DNA of 64,000 nucleotides from Babylonia areolata. Lineage: Eukaryota; Mollusca; Gastropoda; Neogastropoda; Buccinidae. The first letter of the stretch is position 1, and every line of letters starts with the position of its first letter. Below, piece by piece: positions 48,984 through 60,902 of the stretch. The notes under the pieces were generated by a model. It had not been told where the DNA came from. It searched no databases and worked only from the letters and a program-made list of their open reading frames with translations. The translations under genes and the position numbers were made by a program. The stretch lies in assembly GCF_041734735.1 (NCBI RefSeq), contig NC_134901.1, positions 28,941,857-29,005,856 of the forward strand, given 5' to 3'.

Positions 48984-51900
48984 TGCGTGTCTGTGCGCTT
49001 AATTTATGTGTGAATAAGGTGCATGCTTGTCTGATAGTTGCGTATTTAGGGACTGATGAGAAATATTAAAATTGTTTGTTGTTGTTTCTGTGATGATGAT
49101 CAGGAAGCCATAACTTTCATCAAGAAGGAGACTCAACAGAAGCAGCCGTTTTTCCTCTACTGGGCCGTGGATGCCACACATGAGCCGGTCTATGCTTCAA
49201 AACAGTTTCTGGGAACCAGTGCTCGTGGACTGTAAGATTGAGTCATCTGTGTATCATCACAGCTGTCTTGCTGTCTGTCTGTATATCTCATTATTCTTTC
49301 TGAATAATGCGTATATGGGTGGAAACATTATGAAAAAAAAAAGAAAAAAGAGAAAACAAACATTAAGCACATACATTGTGTGATTGTAAGCTTGTGTATG
49401 TATGTTTGTGCATATATGTGTTTAATTATATGTTAGCATATACAAAATACTTTTAATAAATAATATGCTAAAAAGAATAAAAATTACCAAAGGGAACTGC
49501 TTGTGTGCATTGAAAGATGATGCTCTACATTTTGTTGCATTCCATTGTTATGGGACTGGGTGAGCACTGAAAGATAATACCCCACAATTTGTTGCATTCC
49601 ATAGTTACAGGGAATGAGTGTGCATTGGAGATAATACCCCACAATTTGTTGCATTCCATAGTTAAGGGAATGAGTGTGCATTGAAGATAATACCCCACAA
49701 TTTGTTGCATTCCATAGTTAAGGGAATGAGTATGCATTGGAGATAATACCCCACAATTTGTTGCATTCCATAGTTACGGGGAATGAGTGTGCATTGAAGA
49801 TAATACCCCACAATTTGTTGCATTCCATAGTTACGGGGAATGAGTGTGCATTGAAGATAATACCCCACAATTTGTTGCATTCCATAGTTACGGGGAATGA
49901 GTGTGCATTGAAGATAATACCCCACAATTTGTTGCATTCCATAGTTACGGGGAATGAGTGTGCATAAAAGATAATACCCCACAATTTGTTGCATTCCATA
50001 GTTACATCCATATTTGTTTAATTAATCCTTAGCAGATAAAGAATAATTGTAACAAATAATATGCTGAAAAGAATGAAAATTACCAAGGGGGACTGAGTGT
50101 GCACTGAAAGATAATACCCCACATTTTGTTGCATTCCATAGTTACAGGGACTTGGTGTGCACTGAAGATAATAACCCACATTTTCTTGCATTCCATGGTT
50201 ACAGAAACTGAGTGTGCATTGAAAGATGATGCCCCACACTTTGTTGCATTCCATAGTTAGGAGACAAGGTGTGCATTGAAAGATCGTACCCCACAATTTG
50301 TTGCATTCCATAGCTATGGGGATGCGGTTCGAGAACTGGATTATGGTGTGGGGCAGATACTGTCCTCGCTGACCAAACTGGGCATCTCCAACAACACTCT
50401 GGTCGTCTTCTCCTCTGACAATGGTGCTGCCACCTATGCCAAAGAAAAGGGTGTGTCACTTATAAATCATGTTACTAGCTTCTGAACTGTCTGTCTCTTT
50501 CTCACTTGTCACAATATCATTATTTTTTAAATAAAAGAAGAATTCAGTTTGTTCTGGTACTGAAAGAGTTAAGTAAATTGTCATAGTCATGTTTGATATG
50601 ACAAGATCGAAAGCTTTCAATACAAGGCTGTGTTATCTGAAACTACAACAATGATGAATTTGTTGTGGGTTTTGTTGTTGTTTTTGTTTGTTTTTTTGTT
50701 GTTGTTTTGTTTTGTTTCATTTCATCCATACGGTAATTTGTATGGTGTATTTGATAGAAATATGACAAGGCTTTGATTTTTCATATGACAGGTGCATTAG
50801 CCAAATGGTTATAGCAATGGACTTTCAGTCTGAGTCACTACGCCTATGAATGTGTGTGACTTACAGTCCATGAAAACAGAAGATTTTTTCATTCAATTTT
50901 CATTAGACATGGTTCAGTGATTGGTTGTGGCCAGAGCTGAAATCTTTCAAAACCAAGATTTTTAGGTTAAAAGTCAAGGCCCCAACTGTGTGCATAAAAA
51001 ACCCCCTGTTCCTAAGGTGTTTTTTTGTTTTTGTTTTTTTGTGTTATCCTTTCTCTTTTAATTGTGACGATTCCTGTATTGAATTATGTGTGTGTCACGT
51101 GAGTCTTGGAAAGCATTGCCTGTCTTGTTTCCGGGGGCAGTAAAGGTCCATTTCTGACTTGTTTCGCAAGGTAGTAAAGGTCCATTTTGTCTTGTTTTTC
51201 AAGGTAGTAAAATTCCTTTTTTTTTTCCTGTTTCAGGCGGTAGTAATGGTCCATTTCTGTCTTGTTTCAGAAGGTAGTAATTGTCTATTTTTGTCTTGTT
51301 TCAGAAGGAAGTAATTGTCTATTTTTGTCTTGTTTCAGAAGGTAGTAACGGTCCATATATGTGCCATGTTTCAGGAGGTAGTAATGGTCCATTTCTGTCT
51401 TGTTTCAGGAGGTAGTAACGGTCCATTTCTTTGCCATGCTTCTGGAGGTAGTAACAGTCCATTTCTGTGCCATGTTTCAGGATGTAGTAACAGTCCATTT
51501 CTGTGCCATGTTTCAGCAGGTTGTAATGGTCCATTTCTTTGCCATGTTTCAGGAGATAGTAATGGTCCATTTCTGTGCTATGTTTCAGGAGGTACTAATG
51601 GTCCATTTTTGTGCTCTGTTTCAGCAGGTTGTAATGGTCCATTTCTGTGCTATGTTTCAGCAGGTTGTAATGGTCATTTCCTTTGCCTTGTTTCAGGAGG
51701 TAGTAACGGTCCATTTTGTGCCATGTTTCAGCAGGTAGTAACGGTTCATTTCTGTGCCATGTTTCAGGAGGTAGTAACAGTCCATTTTGTGCCATGTTTC
51801 AGCAGGTAGTAACGGTCCATTTATGTGCCATGTTTCAGCAGGTAGTAACGGTCCATTTCTGTCTTCTTTCAGGAGGTAGTGACGGTCCATTTCTGTGCCA

Positions 51901-54900
51901 TGTTTCAGCAGGTAGTAACGGTCCATTTCTGTCTTCTTTCAGGAGGAAGTGACAGTCCATTTCTGTGCCATGTTTCAGGAGGTAGTAATTGTCCATATCT
52001 GTGTCATGTTACAGGAAGTAGTAACGGTCCATTTCTGTCTTGTTTCAGGGGGTAGTAATGGTCCATTTCTGTGTCATGTTTCAGGAGGTAGTAATGGTCC
52101 ATTTCTGTGCGGGAAGCAGACAACGTTTGAGGGAGGATTCAGGCAGCCAACCATTGCGTACTGGCCAGGGCGGATCCCTGCAGGCACAGTGAGATATGTT
52201 GGACATGTTGATTCCCAAATCCCTGATTACATCTATTTCAGTTGCATTTTATCAATTTTTCTTGTTGTTAAAGAATGCTCTCTGCCTTACTTAGCATTGG
52301 GCCGTATAGTTTCTTTTGTGATGTCAGATTGACACATATTAGCATCACTTTTATTTTTGTGCTTGTATTGTATGCAGTATGAGGAAGGCGGCAGAATGAT
52401 TAAGACACTTATCTGCCAACATAGCATCTATGAGAGTCTAGATTCAAATCCCCATCTCGCTCTTTCTCCCACATTTGACTGGAAAATCAAACCGAGCATC
52501 ACCCCCGAAAACGGAGTATGGTTGCTTACATGGTGGGGTAAAAACAATCATACACGTTAAAGCCCACTTGTGTACATGTGAGTGAACGTGGGAGTTGCAG
52601 CCCTCGAACGAAGAAGAAGAAGAAGAAACCTAGCATCTAGTCATTTGGATGAGATGATAAGGTTCCTTGGCCCAATGAAAAAGAATTGATGGAATATATG
52701 TATTGTCCTCAAAATTATGCAGAAGAAATCCATTGTGTTAGGTACAAAAACGTATTTGCATGCACTTGGCTAAAGTCGGAATTTTTCGTTTTTGGCAATT
52801 TTTTTACTTTCTGAAAATAACAAAATCACAGATTAACATACAGAAAACAGAATTGATCGATCATTGTTTTTTTCTACATTTTTTCAAAGTTTGTTTGCCT
52901 GAATAGAGCAAATGGAGTAATCAGCTCATGAAAAATACATACATTTGCCTGCTTGTAACTTTAAAACAAGAATTATCTGGAACATGTATTGGTGTCAAAA
53001 GATTCAGAATTCAATAAACTATAAATTTCATTCTAAAAAATGTGCTGGAAAATTTATATTTTCTCTCTGAACTCAAACAAAGTCCAAAATGACAAGCAGA
53101 GGACTGACATCATGCCACAAAAGTCGACAGCACAGTGAATGTTTAAAAAAAATAAATTTTTAATCAGAGACAAAGGCTGCATTTGTATTTGAACAAAAAT
53201 ATTTCATGTCTGTAATGCTGATGAATCTTTTGAACTTCAGCTTTAGATCCCAGATCAAAATAACTTTTTACGAACTACAGTCATGAAGTGAATTGCCATC
53301 TGCTGACGTAATTTCAGGAAAGCCTGAACATTGCAACTTAATTCAAAGGCAGTTGTGATAAGAATCTCTAGATTTGATCAATACAAAATGTTTCACTCCA
53401 AGATCAAAGTGTAATGTTTTCGCTGGATCAAAACATAGAAGGGCCTGTCCTTGTTATCTGGACAGATGAAGTCAATGTGTTGGTAAATTGTTTCCAAAAT
53501 TTGCAGTCAGATACACTGGCAGTAGAGTTGCAACAGTTGTGGTGCCCTGCAGCATGTCTGACAATGTTGCTTTCTCTCTCTCTCTCTCTCTCTCTAGCAT
53601 ATACAGGAGACTGAGAAATAGGATCGAGACGGCATGCTGTTGTTTGAAAACACATGGCATGCTGTTGTTTGAAAACACGATTGCTTTTCAGGGTTCACAC
53701 ACGGCACATACACACACACATACACACACATGCACAGATTTATTTTCAGATGAGCGGTGGCAAACATGTGTCTTTATCTGAATTATTGCAAGTTACACAC
53801 ACCAGAGAATAAAACACTATTGTTTACAATATATTGTAGAATTATCAATCTTGCAAACTTTTAATCGGAAACGTGGCTAAATGTGAAGAATCAGTGCGGA
53901 ATACAGGAAGAGAGTGCAGTATTTCTTACATGGTTTTGGCAAGCATCACCTGAAAACATTAAAAATATTACAGTTCCTGGTAGTTTTATGTTAAAATACC
54001 AACAGCAAAGATGAGTCCAAATATGTGACATCTGTATAAATCTTGATTTTCAGTATCTTAACCCTCATGTGTTTTTGTGCATAGCTAACAATTGTTGGCT
54101 GCGACTTCAGTCAGGTTTTTTCATGCTGCATCACATATTTTCCATGGTTTGGAAATATTTCAAAGGTAGAAACTACAGCTGTCAAATTGGATTGCAGAAA
54201 TTGCCACCATGACTGCTGAGTCTGATGTACCATCCCTGGGTGAAATGTTCAACTAGCATTTGCTCAGAAAAGTCAGTCAGTCAGAATGAATCAACACAAG
54301 ACAAGACAAGACAAGACAAGACAAGTCGTCCAGCTTTCAGAATGTTTGTGAAGCTTCCCATGGGTTGTTGGTGCAGAAGAATTAGAACTGAACCCAGTCG
54401 TTTCACCAGCAGCTCCTTTCCCAAAGTAGGTAGTGCCCTGTCACTTGACCCAACTCTGAATTAATTGAAGGAGAATTAATGTGCAAGTAGCAGCCGCCTT
54501 ATGTTGGAGAGTTAGTCATTAGCCCCATGTAGCATGCGTAGTATGTTGTGTATATTCAAGAGAGCAAGTGTATAGATGCGATCTGTGTGTGTGTGTGTGT
54601 GCATGCGTATGTATGTGTGTGTGTGTGTGTGTGTGTGTGCGCATGCATGCATTTATGTGTGCTTGCGAATCTTTGTGTACATTTATTTACTCATGTGCTC
54701 ACACATGTACGAGTTTTGTAAATATTCTTACCCAACTTTTTGCAGAGCTCACTTAAATGATTTTTTTGACAATTTCAAGACATTAACTGACATTGAGGAA
54801 GGCTTACTGCACAGCCCGATAGATTTGTTATAGTTGTTAGGTTTTTTTGAGTTTTTTTTCTCCAATCATTTTGCTCATGTTTCATACCCTTCCTTTACCC

Positions 54901-55788
54901 CCGAAAACGGAGTATGGCTGCCTATATGGTGGGGGTAAAAACGGTCAAACACGTAAAAGCCCACTTGTGTACGTACGAGTGAACGTGGGAGTTGCAGCCC
55001 ACGCATGAAGAAGAAGATACCCTTATTTTATTTCTTTTTTTTTTTTTAACCTCTCTCCCCTTCTCTCTCGCTGTCTGTGTCTGTCTGTGTGTCTCTCAGA
55101 CTCTTGGGGACTGTCATTGGAGGGATGTAGTGGCAGTCTTCACTCAGGGAGGAGAGGGTGATGGAATTGGATGGACGCTCTTTCTGGCTCTGCGACAAAG
55201 CCATTATTGTCGTGAGTGGGGGGTGGGCTCAGTATGTGGTGTTGTTCTAAGCACATTGAATCAGTGCAGGCACAACTTGAACACCACCAGAGTGACTCAG
55301 CAGCAGTGCATGGTCTCCTCTGATGTGTGGCCTCCTGGCGACCTAAAATCAATATTGTCCTGTGGACTGTGAACACTGGGACTGTAACAGACGAGCCTGG
55401 ATGTTGCTTTGTTGAGGGGATGGGAGGGGTTGGGATTGGGGAGACCCAGAATGAGCAGCATTTAGTAATGCTACTGAAATGGCCTAGATGATTGGCAACA
55501 ACAACAACAACAACAACAACAAATATATATATATATATATCTATAAATGTGTGTGCAGGTGTCCCACCAGGTGGGCAGCCTGATGGACCTGTACACGACA
55601 TTGACAGTTCTAGCAGGAGGTTCCATTCCCACTGACCGGGTGGTGGATGGCATTGACCTCTCGCACACTCTCTTCAAACAGGCCACTGTGGACCGGTCAG
55701 CCTTCTTGCTGTTGTTGTTGCCTCTGGTGGTGGTGGTGGTGGTGGTATTGTGTGTATGTGTGTGTGTTTATATATATGTGTGTGTGTT

Positions 55789-55827
<39 letters not shown>

Positions 55828-58800
55828 GATAGGGAAAGACCTTGAAATTGTCAAAAATACGTCGACATGAACTTTCAGAGAAGGTTGGTAAAAACGATTT
55901 TAGACTGACATTCAAATAATATGTGTTTGCTAGAAATAAGTTCTCATATGTGTGTGTGTTGTGTGTGCGTGTGCGGTGTGTGTGTTGTGTATGTATGTTT
56001 GTGTGTGTTCTGTGTGTGTGTGTGTGTGTATGTGTGTGCATGTGTGTAGATGCGCTTATGTGTATGCATTAACATGCTTTCAAGTACATGCAGTTGAGTG
56101 TGTCAACTGTTTGTCTTCTTGCCTGCAGACCTCTCTTCTATTACCGTGGCAACACCATGATGGCGGTGCGCTGGCAGCTGTACAAAGCACATTTCTGGAC
56201 CTGGACCAACAGCATGGAGGAGTTCAAGCAGGTGATCTATCTTCTTTTTTTCTCTCTTTTTTTTTTTTTTTTTTTTTTTTTTGGTGTCCAATCATGAATC
56301 TTCTTCTTATTCAGCGTTCCCAGGCCATGTTCAGACAGTCAGTCCAGAGTAGGTTACGAAGTCCGCTGGAGCTCTGTCGCCATTCCCCACAACTTGTCCT
56401 GGAGCGCTGTGGGACTAGGCCAGATCTGGCGTCTCAGCTCTTTGTGTAGAGGGCAGTCTTGCAGGACATGGGCTGGAGTTTGAGGAGTGGTGTCACACGG
56501 ACATTGGTCTGTGTGGGAAATTTTTCAGTTTGTAGAGATGGGAGAGGAGCTGGGAGTGGCCTGTGCGTAGTCTGAGGATGATGACTTGCTGAGCTCGACC
56601 CAGCTGGTGGATACTGTCCTCCTCTGGTCCCAGATGTAGCTGTTCTCGCCAGCTGTTTCTGAAGTGGCTATGCAGGATGGTCTTTGCCTCCCCAAAGCTA
56701 AGGGGGTGGGCAGACTGGGTGAGCCTGCTTCCTGCTTTGGAGAGCTTTTCTGCCTCTTCGTTTCCTGCAGTGCCACAGTGAGAGATGATTCACTTCAGGA
56801 TGGTTGTGGTTGTGGTTCTGGCACTTAGGGCCAGCATCTCAGACTGGATGTCTCCCACTCTGGTCTGGAGGCTTTGTTGGACAGCTCGGCAGTCGGTGAG
56901 GAGACAGTGTGGTCTGGCAAACTGTCTCTCTGGTTGAGGAGTTGGGCTGCAGCTAGTAGCGCAGATACTTCAGCCCTAAAATTTGTTGAGGTGATGCCAG
57001 TAGCAATGGAATGCCTCAACTAGCTACCATCTGGGAATCAGATGCAGACACCACCTCCCCCGTTCCTAACAGCATTCTCGGCAGAGTGGTCTGTGCTTAC
57101 ACGGGTCCAGGTGGTGCTTGGGTAGTCCCTATCCAGTGCTTCCAGGGTCAGCAGCTTCAGTTCAGCATCCAGGAACTGGCCTTTGCTCTGAATACCGGGG
57201 ATGTCAAGGACAGCAGGGGGGACATCAGGTTATCCTGGTCTTCTCACATCAGAACTGCCCAGAGCAAAGCCATATGCATGATGGCCGTGATGAAGAAACT
57301 GGCCGGCACCAAGTGGGGAGCTAACATGAAGATCCTGACTCAAGTTTATACAGGATCAGTCAGACCTCACATGGAGTATGCCTCCAACGCCTGGGCAACA
57401 GCAGCAAAGTCTAGCATAGAACCATTGGCCAAAATCCAGAACGCCAGTCTGTGCCTCATCACTATGGCAGGGACTGCTGGACTCATGTCTCTGGAAGAGA
57501 GGAGAGATGAGAGACTGCTTCGCCAGAGTGAGAAGATGAAACGGCTTCCATCACACCCTCTGTCTTCAAAACTCCAGGCCCCAACCAAGAAAAGCTGAAG
57601 CGCAGAAGCACAAACCACCTCATCAAGGCCCTCCACCAGACCCATGGCCAGTGCTTGCCTGACAGGAACCAACCTGTTGAACCCCTGCAAGACTTTGAAG
57701 ACTGGTCAATCATCAATCATCTGCACCATTTTTAGTGGCATTGCTCCCACACCACTCAGTCCAAGTCCCACGCCATGGTTTGTCCATTGTTGTCCCAGCC
57801 TCAGCAGTCCACAGGGAACTATCAGTGTTAGGTCGCCAGAAAGCCACTTACTGGAGGAGACCCTGCAGTGCTGCTCAGTCACTTCAGTGGTGTTCAGTAG
57901 TTGTACCTGTTCTGATTAGGACAGTACCCACTAAGCCCCCCACTGACAATGATAATCACTTACCAGGGTAGTTGCTGAGCCATCTGTAAGTGTCAGTGAT
58001 AATGATGATAGGTGCTGTACATGTATCAGTAATGATGAGGATGATGAAAGTGGTGGAGTGATCATGGCGACACAAGTGGCGAATGTAAAGTTTGACAGTT
58101 CATTAAATGTGTTTGACATCATTTGTGCCCATCTCAGTGTTCAGGATTCAATGTTTGCCAGGTTTTGAACTTTTGTTTGAAAATACAAGATCAGAAACAT
58201 ACACCAGTTTTTATAGTTAGTGAATCCAAATTATAGTGCAACATAAATCATCAGTCGTAGACACTGGTAAGTTTAAGGTTCAGATGGGACGATAAACCAA
58301 AGCTGCGTGTGTAGCATGCACTTGTCAGCAGTGGGAAGGGTCCTCTCACCACTTCAGTCCAGGCTGCAGGTTGTTTTAGTGTTCCTGAATGTGAATGGAA
58401 CGTGGAGTGGGAACGGGAAAGCAAGGGGCATAGGGGTGAGGAATCAGACTGAATTGCCATGTTACAAGTTGAACGTGCATGAAGGTAAAAGCCCTGTCAG
58501 GCTGACAGAGGCTAACAAAGGATACTGTTGCCTTTCTTCTCTCCAGCTGCCACAGAACGAACACAATCACAACTGCTGGTTCTCCGAGGAAAGGCAGAGA
58601 ACTCACTTTGCCAAAAGATATCAAGGTGCAGCACATCCATCCTGAATGATTGATATTTTTTACGTGAAGCAACCACTCTGAAGCATGTATTGATATAACT
58701 GTTCACATGGACATGAACACGCATGCAATGACAATCTCTTTCTCTTTCTTTCTCTCTCTCACTGTCCCTCTCACTCCAAGGTCAGTGACTGTGTGCAGAC

Positions 58801-59116
58801 GTGTCAACTATTTGTGTGGATGCTCCATATCTTGACGAATGTGGTTTATTTGTCTGCTTAGCACTGAGGCTATCATATTTCAGCACAACTTAAAGTGCAT
58901 TCATGTGTTTCATTTGTGTTAATCTGATTTACAATAAATCATATAGGTATTCTAACTACTACCACAGTAGGATTGTGTCATACCTCCTTCAGGAAGGGGC
59001 TGTGGCCTAATCTTAATAAAATATTCACATTCTCTTGCCCTACCCCCCCCCCCCCCCCCCCACACACACCCACCCCCGCCTGACTCTCTCATGGCCTAAT
59101 TTGAATAAAATATTCA

Positions 59117-59164
<48 letters not shown>

Positions 59165-59504
59165 TTGGCAAAGATTAGAGTTCCACCCCATTTCACAATT
59201 TACACAAGTAAAAGAACCCATGGCAGTAAGAGTTGTCCCTTGCAAAAATTCATATAAAATCCTCTCTAATATACGTGTGTGTGTGTGTGTTTGTGTGCGG
59301 ATGTGTGTGCGTGCGCGCGCGCGCGTGTGTGTGTGTGTGTGTGTGTGTGTGACTTTCAGGGTGTGAACTTCTGTCCGGGTCAGGAGGTGGAAGGGGTGAC
59401 AACCCATGAACAGATGAACCACACTGCACAGCCTCTCCTCTTTCAGCTGGCCAGGGATCCTGGAGAAAAATACATCATCAAGTGAGCGCTTTGCTGCTGA
59501 TTCA

Positions 59505-59541
<37 letters not shown>

Positions 59542-59560
59542 GTGTGTGTACATGTGTTTG

Positions 59561-59592
<32 letters not shown>

Positions 59593-60861
59593 CATGTTTG
59601 CATGTATGTGTTATGCATGACTGTTTTTTAACCCCTTCACTGCTAGTACGTTTTGCTATGGCCTATGTTGAGAAAATTTTCAGAAAAACAAGAAAAACAC
59701 GCCAATGATTTTAATTTGCTTATATTTCAAAAAGTACTGAAGATAAGTATATAAAAGTACTTATCAAATGAAAGGAAAATGAACCAAGGTTTTGTTTTTA
59801 ATACTCACATGTTCAAATAATGAGTCAATCTGACAGAAAAATTCCATAAAATGCATTAATAAAAAAAATCAAAAAAAAATCAGGACTGTCATTCCATCAT
59901 GTAGGTGCTACAATATCAACCAGGTTATCAATCAGTCTTTCTTGTGACTGTTGTGATCAACCACACACACTGTCAGGGCTGAGCAACAGTGTCCAGGTGC
60001 ATAAGACTCCAACACAGTCCACACAAAGAATGAAAAAAGTGTACTCACCCAGGATCTATCGCCAGTAAAAACACTGTGTGTGGTACTTGCAGAAACAGTC
60101 TTCAAGACACAGTGCTGGTTTGCTGGGGCAGTCTGGGCAGTAGAACCTCACATCCTTTCTTTGTCCTTTCTTCCAGCAGACTCTGCACCTCCTTTGTGGC
60201 CAGGCCTTCTGTGGGGTAGGTGGGATGAAGTGTCGTCCACACAAGACAAACAGCGTGGTCATCTTTAGCAGTGTCTTGGTCACCAAAAATCATGGCACTA
60301 ATTACATCCTTCTGAAGTCCAGGAGTGTACTGCTGTTGCCTGCTTTTTGTAGAGGATGTGTGCATTCAGCATGGCAATTTGTAGAAAATGCACACACAGC
60401 TATTTGTACCACTTCAGGGTTTTCCTTGTGGCATCGTAGGGCTGCAGTTGTTGGTCATGATGGTCCATGGCACCCATGTTTTTGTTGTAATCTAGAATTG
60501 CTGGAGGCTTGTTTACTGCCCTTTGGCCTTGCTGCTGCTGGTCTTCAGCTGTAGGTTTGTGGCAAGTTGTCAACTCCAGATGGTCCAGGATAAACATCAT
60601 GATCATCACCATGCTGCATACCTGAAACACATTGCATAAAAGACTAAGTTTGTTGGGTTTTAAAATTTTTTTTTTTTTACATATAAAAAGATCATGAAAT
60701 GGTATCATTTTATTTCTGATTGTTTTCAGAAGCTGAAATACAAACACACCTACCACACCCCAAACCCCCAAAACACCCACACACTGAACACACACACTGA
60801 AACTGGTTCATGGTATGCCACACCCCCTTCATTCTCTCTTTCTCATACAAAACAAAATGAC

Positions 60862-60902
<41 letters not shown>

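Noticed and set aside
49484-50011. Repetitive minus-strand frames ([13 protein letters not shown] type)
   Set aside because: Artefacts of the exon 8 acceptor minisatellite.
51094-51103. GTCACGTGAG in GALNS intron 8 as an enhancer
   Set aside because: A single 10-mer next to a GT tract; no supporting cluster.
54992-55372. 126-codon plus-strand frame before GALNS exon 10
   Set aside because: Crosses a poly-T run and a repeat copy; no sulfatase similarity and no fitting splice phases.
56103-56297. Frames extending GALNS exon 11 in either strand
   Set aside because: The plus frame only reads past the donor at 56232 into poly-T; the minus one is antisense.
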